A DNA stretch of 33,518 bases from Oehlia diaphana (lineage: Eukaryota; Glomeromycota; Glomeromycetes; Glomerales; Glomeraceae). The notes under the pieces are model-generated. The model worked only from the letters and a program-made list of their open reading frames with translations, made no database searches and had not been told where the DNA came from. Positions 1 to 9,150 of this stretch are shown piece after piece. The stretch is taken from assembly GCA_003833135.1 (NCBI GenBank), contig QZLH01000532.1, forward strand, positions 46,232 through 79,749, in the 5' to 3' direction. Positions within the stretch are counted from its first letter, which is position 1. The number at the start of each line of letters is the position of its first letter. Made by a program: the position numbers and the translations under genes.

Positions 1-55
1 AACAAAAGAAAAAAAAAACAAACCCTGATTAAGGATTTTTCATTTGCAAAAATAG

Positions 56-814
56 CTCGTGCATCAAGCTATTCTGATATTTGAGATATTGCACCCTGGT
101 TGTATTAGAGTTTTCTGTTTTGATCAATCTATAAATCACAATGCAATGGCAGCTGATGCACTAATTGCGACAAGAATGAACTTGAGTCCTGGAGGAGCAT
201 AACCTAAAATGCGTGATGGATGGTATATTGATAAAAATGGAGAGAAGCAGACACAATTAATGGTATTTCCAAGTAATCATAAACTAAAAGGAAAACCAAA
301 GGGTATCAAACAAGTACTTACAGAACGTAACCTTTGGCCAGAGAAAAGTGTTCGTTTGATGTGTGAGCAGTGTTCAGGAAAACAAGATGATAATGTTGAT
401 CTGAAAAGACTAGACTGTTGTGCACAAAGAATAATGTTACTGCAACCAGATTTTTGTGAACAATGGTCAATATTGGAAGAGGTATTAATTAAAGCAGGAC
501 ATATTTTTGAGCGTTACCCAAAATTCTATTGTTAATACAACTTTATAAAACGGTACTGGGGTTTTGCAAAACGGGAAATAAGGCAGATATGCAATTATAA
601 TTTCAATGATTTATTGATACAGGTTCCAGAAGTTCTCATAAGTGTTCCTGTAACAACTATCCGCAAGTTTGCATGCAAATCATGGAGATACATGGATGCA
701 TACAATAAAGGATTGGAAGGTAGGACTGCCGAGTGGGCTGTTAATAAATATAAATTACATCATCGTTTACCTGAAAATATTGAAAGAATAATGAATCAGT
801 TAGATAATACATAA
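56..814 (+). pseudogene. Decayed DDE-superfamily transposase, C-terminal part
   Basis: One reading frame runs from about 56 to the TAA at 812-814 and is interrupted by two in-frame stops, TAA at 200-202 and TAA at 533-535. The conceptual product resembles the DDE endonucleases common in fungal transposons. A hydrophobic FCFD strand precedes an ADALIATRMN block, then MRDGWY, a Cys cluster (CEQC, then CC), a QPDF motif, NFIKRYWG and a C-terminal RYMDAYNKGLEG block. The position where the family normally has its last catalytic Glu (FIE before a YWG/FWG motif) reads Lys here. There is no intact N-terminus: a TAG lies at 53-55 and nothing convincing precedes it. The family assignment comes from memory of fungal DDE proteins; the stops are read directly. 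It is certainly non-functional as it stands. Confidence 0.75.
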
Positions 815-1046
815 GTATATATTAATAATAAAGACATTAATTAATGCATACTTTACATACTTAACTGCTTTTATAGTTGACTGGTATGACTTCTATAGCA
901 GTATTAACTGCTTTCATGTTGCTGAAAAGTGTCATTTTCCTTGTTGTTTACAGTGAAATTAAAATTAAAATGAAAATGTGTAATGTTTTTGTGTGTGAAA
1001 ATCTAATTGAAATTTCAAATCTTGGATTTTATTGGTCGATTTCGAG

Positions 1047-1096
1047 TCACGTGATTTAGAGTTCAGTTCTCAGAAAATTGAAACAAAATCACGTGA
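1047..1096. repeat. Inverted repeat built on two TCACGTGA palindromes
   Basis: TCACGTGATTT at 1047-1057 is repeated in exact inverted orientation as AAATCACGTGA at 1086-1096, and TCGA occurs on both outer sides. No gene is recognisable in 815-1530, so this could be an orphaned promoter element or the end of an unrecognised element. The rest of 815-1530 is AT-rich and I see no gene in it. Confidence 0.5.
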
Positions 1097-1531
1097 TTAT
1101 CGAGTATAGACTTTCGGCACCATATCAATAAAAAAATAAAAATTTATATAAATTAAACTGTCAATTTTTATAATTTATAGTAATTAATAATATGTAGATT
1201 ATAGATAAAATTATAACTAATAAAAACAATAAATTATATATAAATAGTCACTATATATTAATTTTATACTGTACTTCATCTAGCAAGCTTTACATTAATA
1301 TTAACATTTTTATTTTATCAAAACATAAAAGAATTTCTTCACAAAAGAGTCTCTTGATATTATCAGAATCTCTACAGCATTATTTGTACGAGTAGAATAG
1401 GATGAATAGACATTCTCGAAAAGAAGGTGGAAAACTTTGAAAATGTTTTGCAAAAATTAGAATAAATCCTCTCAAGGGATGTTAAATGAAAAAAAAAGTT
1501 TCAATTTTTAGTAACAGAAAAAAATTAGCTA

Positions 1532-1740
1532 TAGGATTCCACAAAATATCTGATCTAAATCTGATTTGTCAAATCTAAATCAAATTAGATATTTATGATC
1601 TACAGATCAGATTTAAATTTCAATTTTAAATCTGAAGTTCAAATTCAGATATAAAATTATATAATTAAAATTTGTCAGATTGAATCTAAATCAGATCTGT
1701 TGAATTTAGATCAGATCATTATGATCTGATTATATATAGC
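1532..1740. repeat. ATCTGAT-rich block, possible hAT terminus
   Basis: Dense, imperfect copies of ATCTGAT/ATCAGAT and AAATCTGA in both orientations occur here. The block opens with TAGGATTCCACA, which resembles the reverse complement of the end of the similar block at 8035-8250 (TAGAGTTTCACA). Clusters of short motifs next to TAG..CTA ends are typical of hAT transposons, where they bind transposase. No matching 8-bp target duplication was found, so the boundary is tentative. Confidence 0.4.
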
Positions 1741-1837
1741 CTGCTAGCCAAAAATGTAATTAGTAATTTAAAATATATAAATTTTATATATAAAAATGAA
1801 AGAAAATTACTAGTATTTATATGTAATCATAAAAAGA

Positions 1838-2125
1838 AAAATGCTAAAACTGATAGTTTTAGCATTTTACTTATAAAAATGTATAAAAAATATTAAATCA
1901 ATAGTTTTAATATTTTTACTTGCAAAAAACGCATAAAAAAAATGCTAAAACTAATGGTTTGATATTTTTACTTGCAAAAATGCAAAAAAAAATGCCAAAA
2001 CTGATGGTTTCAGTGTTTTTACTTGCAAAAATGCAAAAAAATGCTAAAATGATGATTTTGGCATTTTTACTTGCAAAAATGCAAAAAAAATTGCTGAAAC
2101 TGATAGTTCTGGCATTTTTATTTGC
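1838..2125. repeat. Tandem hairpin-unit array, left part
   Basis: About six units of roughly 50 bp. Each contains a self-complementary core such as ATGCTAAAACT-GAT-AGTTTTAGCAT (first unit near 1840-1870) joined by a spacer reading TTTACTTGCAAAAATGCAAA. Translation gives only a periodic Lys/Leu-rich string, so it is not coding. The array continues after the insertion at 2126-3715. Confidence 0.8.
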
Positions 2126-2339
2126 TAGAGCTTTAATCAGCTCAGTTTAGTATAGTTTTTGACAAAACTGAAATTGAATCGAATTGACCAATCAGTGTAT
2201 CAGTATTGTTAATTATTAAAACTAATCAGTTTCAGTAATCATTAATACTGAAACTGACTGGTAAATATTAAAAATTAAACTGATTTACTAATTCATTATC
2301 AGTTCAGTTTTTAATATTTTTGCAACATTTTAAACATGC

Positions 2340-3165
2340 GAAAATATTTTTTAATTAAATTAACTAATAAAATATTTTGTAACGTTTTTATTAAATTATC
2401 AAAAAAATGTTGCAAAATATTTTTTTTAAAATAAATTAACCATTAAAAACATTTCACATTTTTATTAAATTATCAAAAAAAAAGTTGCAAAATATTTTTT
2501 TAATTAATTAACTAGTAAAAAACATTTTACAACGTTTTCTATTAAAATATTGAAAAAAAATGTTGCAAAATATTTTTTTAAAATAAATTAACCAATAAAA
2601 ATATTTCACAACAATTTTATTAAATTATCAAAAAAAAATGTTATGTAATATTTTTTTTAAATAAATTAATAATAAAAATATTTCACAACGTTTTTATTAA
2701 ATTGTCAAAAAAAATGTTACAAAATATTTTTTTTAAATAAATTAACTAATAAAAATGGTTTATAATGTTTTTATTAAATTATTAAAAAAAAATGTTGTAA
2801 AATGTTTTTTTAAATAAATTAACTAATAAAAATGTTTTCATATTATTTTTATTAAATTATCAAAAAAAAGTTGTCAAATATTTTTTTAAATAAATTAACT
2901 AATAAAAACATTTCACAATATTTTTATTAAATTGTTAAAAAATTATTACAAAATATTTTTTTTTAAATAAATTAACTAATAAAAATATTTCATGACATTT
3001 TTATTAAATTATCAAAAAAACTTTTTTTTTAAATAAATTAACTAATAAAAACATTTTATAACGTTTTTATTAAATTATCAAAAAAATGTTACAAAATGTT
3101 TTTTTTTTTAAATAAATTAATTAAAAAAATGTTTTGTAACATTTTTTATCAAAAAAAGTCATAAA
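2340..3165. repeat. AT-rich tandem repeat, about 76-bp unit, about 11 copies
   Basis: The unit has a recurring order: AAATAAATTAACTAATAAAAA, a variable CATTTCACAACG-like segment, TTTTTATTAAATTATC, then a poly(A)/poly(T) stretch with ATGTTGCAAAATATTT. Starts of AAATTAACT-like segments recur near 2350, 2425, 2490, 2585, 2660, 2735, 2810, 2890, 2965, 3030 and 3110. It lies inside the hAT-like element and is not coding. Confidence 0.8.
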
Positions 3166-3226
3166 ATGTTTAGCAAATTAGCTACTGAAATAATTAGTAA
3201 AATTTACCAAAATGATCAGTAAAATA

Positions 3227-3519
3227 GGACCCCGGATATCTTCAAAACAGGTCATAAGTCACACTTTTGGCAGATTGGCCCATTTTTCAGAGCTCAAAAA
3301 ATCGTTTTTGTAAATATCTCGGCATCCAGTGGTCCAATTTTGATGAACTATTTTTTAAATTGTAGAGCTAATTGAGGGCTACAAAATAAAAAAAAGTTCA
3401 TTAAAATTGAATCACTGGATGCTGAGATATTTACAAAAAACGATTTTTTAAGTTTCAGCAAAAAGGGGTGTTTTTGGCCAAAAGTCCATTATGACCTTTA
3501 TATTAGATATCCGGAGTCC
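3227..3519. mobile_element. Palindromic MITE, copy 1 (GGACCCCGGATATC ends)
   Basis: The 293-bp element starts GGACCCCGGATATCT and ends with the reverse complement of GGACTCCGGATATCT. It is near-palindromic throughout: the ATCTCGGCATCCAGTG stretch at 3316-3331 recurs inverted on the other arm, and the centre is TGTAGAGCT...GGGCTACA. The flanks CAGTAAAATA (3217-3226) and TAGTAAAATT (3520-3529) match at 8 of 10 positions. A target duplication near 10 bp suggests Mutator-like mobilisation, although no transposase is present. A second copy lies at 28045-28329. Confidence 0.8.
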
Positions 3520-3715
3520 TAGTAAAATTTACTGAAACTGATACTAAAAATATTAGTTCGGTAAATCAGTTTAGTAAATCGCAAAACTGATACTAAAACT
3601 GAAATTACTGAAACTATTACCAAAATGTTTAGTCAGTAAATTAGAATATCAAAACCGTCTGATACCAAAACTGATCAGTTTGGTTTGGTAATTACTGAAA
3701 CTGAACAGAGTCCTA

Positions 3716-4105
3716 TTACTTGCAAAAACGCAAAAAATATACTAAAATTGATTGTTCTGACCATTTTTACTTGTAAAAATGCAAAAAAAATGCCAAAACT
3801 GATAGTTCTGACATTTTTACTTGTAAAAATGCAAAAAAAATGTCTAAACTGATTGTTCCAGTATTTTTACTTGCAAAAATGCAAAAAATGCTGTAACTGA
3901 TAGTTCTGGTAGTTTATTTATAAAAATGCAAAAAAATGCTGAAACTGATAGTTCTGGTATTTTTACTTATAAAAATACAAAAAAAATGCCAAAACTATCA
4001 TTTCTGGCATTTTTACTTGTAAAATGCAAAAAAATGGCAAAATTGATAGTTTCAGTATTTATTTGTAAAAATGCAAAAAAAGCCAAAATTGATGATTCTG
4101 ATATT
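3716..4105. repeat. Tandem hairpin-unit array, right part
   Basis: About eight more units of the array seen at 1838-2125, again with the ATGCCAAAACTGATAGTTCTGGCAT type of hairpin core and TTTACTTGYAAAAATGCAAA spacers. The two parts form one array interrupted at 2126-3715. Units differ by many substitutions, so the array is not recent. Confidence 0.8.
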
Positions 4106-4175
4106 TTTTATGTATTTTTCATAAAATCTAGTAATTAATTACCAGAATTACAAATTATATATTTATATGAAAATC

Positions 4176-4262
4176 AGGCTATGTATAGATCTGATCAGAT
4201 CAATTATCAATCACATTATAGATTGATTATTATTATTCATCTGATTATCATCAATCTATTTT
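4176..4262. repeat. Second ATCTGAT-type block, inverted relative to 1532-1740
   Basis: GGCTATGTATAGATCTGATC here mirrors GATCTGATTATATATAGCC near 1720-1740, so the two blocks face each other around the hairpin array. This suggests that the array lies between inverted ends of a larger element. The stretch 4263-4622 is AT-rich with long A and T runs and I see no gene in it. Confidence 0.4.
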
Positions 4263-4624
4263 TTTATTTTACTTTTTACTATTAATATGAATACTGAATA
4301 GCATTTCAAAAATACAATTATACAAGCAAATAAAAGTAAAAATTATATTTTATTTGCCTTAGTTTTTAGATATTTAGTTGAGAACTGTAAAGTTTTAACA
4401 CTAAACCTATTATACTTTTTAATTAGAACGAGCTGACTCCAAGTCTTAAGTCTCAACTCTTAATTACCAATTATTTGCATATTTAAATGAAAGTGATAAA
4501 TTTTTTTTAAGATATTTTAATAAGTAATTGTTGCCAATTGATTTTATATTTTTTTTTTTTATTTTTTTTTAAAAGAAAACTAATAAATGTATTTTTTTTA
4601 TTTTTTTAGAATATGAAAAATATA

Positions 4625-4808
4625 CAGTCAACTCTTGATATAACAAACTCACTTTACAACGAATTTTTCTAAACACGTGATATCTTATTAATCAAATATA
4701 ACCATAACTTTCATTATAATGAATTAATCAATCTTTAAAATTCTTCACTATAACCTTATAATGAACTGAAGTAAAAACTAGAGGGTTCGTTATATCAAGA
4801 GTTGACTG
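4625..4808. mobile_element. Tc1/mariner (pogo-type) MITE with TA duplication
   Basis: The 184-bp element has terminal inverted repeats CAGTCAACTCTTGATATAAC, identical over 20 bp at both ends and extended by AAACTC versus GAACCC. TA lies on each side (4623-4624 and 4809-4810). CAGT-type ends with TA target duplications are characteristic of pogo-like Tc1/mariner elements. It has no coding capacity and sits against the 5' end of the dead hAT transposase. Confidence 0.85.
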
Positions 4809-5874
4809 TAGATCATGAGGAGAATGAAGAGATACAAGAGAGTGAAAATGAATATTCTAAAGCAGAGGTTGATGATGCTTCAGAAAAACAAAATAAATCC
4901 ACTGCAGTAATTAGTGAAGCATGGAAATACTTTACTAAAGATGTAAATTTTAAAGAAAATAAGAAGACTACTTGTAATCTTTATACATCTAATTTAAAAA
5001 AACATATAAATAAGAAACATACTAAAAAAGAAAAGCATCAGGAATTAATAACAAATATTTTTTAGTAAAGAAAAACAAGTGAGTATATAATAAGGTATAA
5101 TATTAGTAATTCTTTTTTATTTAAATTTTAATCAATTAACAAATTTTAATTAATTTAGTGAAAATATAATAATGATGTAATGAAATTCAATTTTTATAAA
5201 TGAATTATAAAGCATTAGTATTCTTTTATAATTGTAAAAGAGCCAGGATTTATTGCTTTGATTCAATCATTATGCCCTACTGCTGAACTTGTTTCTGCAG
5301 ATACTATAAATCAAAGTATATTAATAAATTTTTATATTTCTAATAAAGTTTAGATACAGGAATTAATCAAAGAAATTTCTGGAAAATTTTCATTTAAAAT
5401 AAATATTTGGACGTTCCTATTTATAAAAACTTTTCTTGCAATAACTACTCACTATATTAATAAAGATTGGAAATTGCAAAATCTATTATTAGATTTTGTA
5501 CAAATTTATGAATATTATACGGGAGAAAATATCATGAATACATTTGTATTTACATTACAAAATTTTTCTATTTATACTAAGGTAATTAAGTGATTTGTAT
5601 TTTTTATTCTTTTTTTTTAATAAAATAATTAACAAATAATAAAAATTTAGTAGATAATGGGAATTACAACTGATAACACAACTAACAATATTACATTTAT
5701 TAATGCATTAAGTGATTAGACAAAAGAAAAAAATATAATTTTTAATAAAAACTATCATTCACATGTAATAAATTTAAGTATGCAAGTTGCATTAAGTTCT
5801 ATAAAAGATAATTTACAATGGATGACAAAAAAAACACACCAAATTTAAATTAAGTTTACAGTATAAATTACAAA

Positions 5875-6384
5875 TTCCAGTATAATAAATTTATATTTAT
5901 TCTAAAGTTAAGGTTTAAAGCAATATTTTAAAAGCATTTATTTATTTAATTAATAGTAAAATTCTGTAAAAATCACCTAATTTGTGAAAAAGTAAAATTT
6001 CAACTTTTTAATTAAGGCAGATACAGTAAAATAAATGACAAAATTCAATTCTTTGGGTAAAAAATAGCTTAGATTCCAAGTATTATAAAAATTAGATCAC
6101 TGATTATTGAGAAAATTAATTTTAAAATTCATATAAATCATTAAAAAATCAATAATTTACTATAAAAGTCTATAATTTTCAGTGATATACATGATTTTTA
6201 AAATTTAATTTTCTCTATTTTTTACCCAAAAAATTGAATTTTATCATTTATTTTGCTGTATTTGTCTTAGTTAAAAGTTAAAATTTTATTTTTTCACAAA
6301 TTAGATGATTTTTATAGAATTTTGCTTTTAAAATATTACTTTAAACCTTAACTTTAAAATAAATATAAATTTATTATACTGGAA
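5875..6384. mobile_element. Long foldback (fully palindromic) element inside the hAT gene
   Basis: It starts TTCCAGTATAATAAATTTAT and ends with its reverse complement (ATAAATTTATTATACTGGAA), and the two arms of roughly 240 bp remain complementary almost to the centre. Matching internal blocks include AAAGTTAAGGTTTAAAG with CTTTAAACCTTAACTTT, and GGGTAAAAAATA with TATTTTTTACCC. It interrupts the dead hAT transposase between the GITTDN segment and the next helical segment. I found no clear target duplication. Confidence 0.75.
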
Positions 6385-7099
6385 CTTTATTTTACAATGT
6401 AGTTAAAACAATTAATAATCAAAATTCAAACATTCTTCACAAAGATGTGAAAAGTTATCTGCAAAATTGTAGGCTTTATAATATTGAAGATTTAAAACCT
6501 ATCTTGAATGTATTAATTAAGTAGAACTCCACTTTTGACATAATTGATCAAGCTCTCAAATTAAAGAAGTAAATTTATATAATTTTATATTTTATTATAA
6601 TTTATTTTTAATTTTATTAATTTAATAATTTATATTTGTATATTTTAGGTACTTATGTTTACTGCAGCTTATGATAAGGATCTTAAAAATTTTGTAATCA
6701 CAGATGACAACTGGAATCAACTTAAATTAATTAAAGGATTTCTTGAGTTATTTAAAAAAAACAACAGATATGATGTCTGGTTTTAAATATTTCACCTTAT
6801 CTGTGACAGTTCTTTTGTATAGTGAACTTATAACTTATACAGAAGAATATTTAGAAACAAGTAAATCAAATGATTTTCTTAAAAAAACAGTTGAAGATTG
6901 TAATAGAAAATTACTGGAATATTATAATAAGACTAATGATGTATATTTAATTGCAACTATTTTAGATCCAAGATTTAAAATGAGTTATTATGAGCAGAAT
7001 GAATGGAAAAATGAACTTATAAATGATATGCGTAATAAGTAAGTACATTTTATATTTTTCTTTTTCTTTTATAAGTTATAACTTTATATATTATTAATA

Positions 7100-7285
7100 C
7101 AGTCAATCTCCCATATAAGCACACCTCTCAGGATCAAAAAAAAAATGATGTGATTATAAAAATACTATATGATGTGACTAAAGAGGAGGTTTTTTAATAT
7201 ATTTATTAGTAACTTGAGCCAATGCAAATATGTTTATATAGGAGGATGTGATTAGATAGGAGGTGACTATATGGGAGGTCGACTG
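7100..7285. mobile_element. Tc1/mariner (pogo-type) MITE, second family
   Basis: The 186-bp element has ends CAGTCAATCTCCCATATAAG and, on the other side inverted, CAGTCGACCTCCCATATAGT, followed by a shared CACCTC-like stretch. TA flanks both sides (7098-7099 and 7286-7287). It has the same CAGTC opening and the same size as the MITE at 4625-4808 but different inner sequence. It lies inside the dead hAT transposase. Confidence 0.8.
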
Positions 7286-8034
7286 TATACAAATTCTAAT
7301 ATAATTATATAAAAACAAAATAATGAAAGATTTACAACAAATATTATTCATTTTCAAAGACATAATTTTCAAATTCAAGTAAAAGTGAGAATTCTTTATC
7401 TTAAAAATTGTTTAAACGTCAGCGTACTGATAATGAAATTGATGAATTTCAATTGTATAATTTATTACCATTATTATCACTTAATACTGATTCTCTTAAA
7501 TTTTGAAAAGTAAATGAATCTCAGTATCCAAAATTAGCAAATATGGCAAGAGATTATTTAGCAATCCCTTCAACTTCTTCAACTAGTGTTCCATCAGAAC
7601 AGTTTTTTTCAATAAGTAAACATTTAATTACTAATACATGTAATAGGTTAGCTGGAAAAACAGTAAGATTATGTATATATCTGAAATTCTGATGGAAAGT
7701 TCTAAAAAATTAATATTTTAATTTTTTTTCTTAGTTTTTAATATTAATTTTTTTTTTATAGTATTTTGAATATTAATCTGATTCAGATTAATATTAATGT
7801 TTATAGTTTTTTAACTTTTTTTTTGATATTAATTTTTTTTTCATAGCTTTTTTTCAAATTTTAATCTAATAATCTTTATTATAAATAATCTAGTAATTAG
7901 CAAATTAGTAATTAGTGATTTAACATAACAGATATTATAATATTAAGTAATAATATAATTATATATATAAATAAAGAAATTTTAATGAAATAAATGCTTA
8001 TTTTATTATTAAAATTTAAAAAATATTAATTGGA

Positions 8035-8250
8035 TTCAAATCTGATTCAGATTTGATCTAATCCAATCTGAATCTGATCGAATTTGAATTGGATCAGATT
8101 CAGTTTTTAAATTCAGATCTATAGATCAGATTCAAATTTCAAATATAAATCTGAATTTCAGATCCAGATTTAAATTAATAGATCTGAATCTGATCAGATC
8201 AGATTGAAATCTGATAAAATCTGATCTGAATTGATTCATGTGAAACTCTA
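8035..8250. repeat. ATCTGAT-rich block ending GTGAAACTCTA
   Basis: Dense AATCTGATC/GATCAGATT motifs in both orientations occur here, as at 1532-1740. The block ends TGTGAAACTCTA, a plausible hAT 3' terminus whose reverse complement starts TAGAGTTTCACA. It lies about 340 bp downstream of the C-terminal region of the dead hAT transposase, so it may be that transposon's right end. The stretch 7700-8034 between them is T-rich and I see no gene in it. Confidence 0.45.
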
Positions 8251-8352
8251 CCAATCAGGCAGTTTGCTAACTTTTAATCCAATAATCAGAAAAGAATGAA
8301 ATATAGCTTATTAAAATCATTCTAACAAAATGAATCTAATGGTACTGTGGTA

Positions 8353-8622
8353 GTAAAATTGCATTTTTAGGATTAATATTTGATGAAAAATTAAGTAAAA
8401 TATAAAAATAAAAGAGTATTGCTAAATATCATCATTGGTGATTGTCACCTTACCAGAATTAGGGTAAAATTTCAGGCAGAATTAAAAACGTCATAAAACT
8501 CCACCCACTAATATTTGCTAATGCTGGTACGGTAAAAATCACCTGTGGTAAGATTTAGAAATACCCAAATAAAAATATATTATTTATATTTTATTTAATT
8601 AATTCTAAAAATGCAATTTTAC
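8353..8622. mobile_element. Short foldback/MITE-like element
   Basis: GTAAAATTGCATTTTTAGGATTAAT at the left end matches the inverted right end with one mismatch over 25 bp (ATTAATTCT, then AAAAATGCAATTTTAC). The interior of about 220 bp has further partial self-complementarity and no coding capacity. TA precedes the left end, but TT follows the right end, so a TA duplication is possible but not intact. Confidence 0.6.
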
Positions 8623-8702
8623 TTTATTCAAATTGGTTCATTAACCTGTAAAATATTAGTAAAAAACAAATTACAAAAATGTACTGTAATAAAAAAGTTT
8701 GA

Positions 8703-8754
8703 GTACAGTACAGTACTGTACATACTGTACTAACTGTACTGGTACAGTACAGTA
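8703..8754. repeat. GTAC/ACTGTAC palindromic cluster
   Basis: About 50 bp consist of overlapping TACAGTAC and GTACTGTA palindromes. The function is unknown. The remaining 8755-9150 is AT-rich and I see no gene in it apart from the 3' flank of the next gene. Confidence 0.5.
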
Positions 8755-9150
8755 TATTTTCTAATCCTACATTATAGTACTAGATATACTAAATAATAGA
8801 TTTTGGTATATATGGAAAAATTAAAGTACAAATGGAAGTTGACTAATAGATTTTTAGGGCATTTATTTTCAAACTTATATTGTTAAAATCATTTTTTAAC
8901 ATTAACTGATTAACATTCATCTTTGCAAATAATAGTAATATAATAATGTTAAATTTATCATGAATAAAGTGAATAAGAATTGTTAAAAGACCCACAAAAG
9001 CAAAACCAATTTGGCAGATTTGCGATATCAACAGTTAATTCAATAAATAGTTATTAATTAAAATTACCAAATAGAAAATTTTTATAAATTGTTTAATAAA
9101 GCTTTTTAAAATTGAATGTTAATAATTGTGAATTTAATTAATAGTTCTTT

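Larger units (their letters stand above)
2126..3715. mobile_element. Non-autonomous hAT-like element inserted in the hairpin array
   Basis: The element begins TAGAGC and ends GTCCTA. It is flanked by TTATTTGC (2118-2125) and TTACTTGC (3716-3723), a 7-of-8 match. That sequence is the spacer of the surrounding tandem unit, as expected for one insertion with an 8-bp target duplication. An 8-bp duplication and TAG..CTA ends are hAT hallmarks; the terminal repeats themselves are only loosely similar. CAGTTTCAGTA-type motifs in both orientations fill about 2150-2290 and 3530-3710. There is no coding capacity. It contains an AT-rich tandem array and a nested MITE. Confidence 0.65.
4811..7700 (+). 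pseudogene. Dead hAT transposase with nested insertions
   Basis: Separate segments translate into successive parts of a hAT transposase. About 4811-5060 has a BED-type start (SEAWKYF...LKKHINKKH). About 5237-5580 gives PGFIALIQ, an INIWTF motif where TDIW is usual (first catalytic Asp changed to Asn at 5402-5404), and THYINKDW. About 5651-5720 has GITTDNTTNN, keeping the second catalytic Asp. About 6420-6580 and 6650-7040 cover the helical region and LDPRFK. About 7500-7690 is the C-terminal dimerisation region (PSEQFFSISKHL, then CNRLAGKTVR). In-frame TAG stops occur at 5351, 5717 and 6522. The gene is further split by a foldback element and a MITE. The true ends of the transposon are not clear. 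Confidence 0.8.

Noticed and set aside
877..1059. Open frame of 60 codons after the DDE pseudogene
   Set aside because: It starts with TTG, is hydrophobic by AT composition and overlaps the CACGTG dyad; nothing supports a gene.
1920..2150. Open frame with periodic MQKK/FLLAK repeats
   Set aside because: It is the translation of the tandem hairpin array; the same array at 3926-4138 reads similarly in another context. Not a protein gene.
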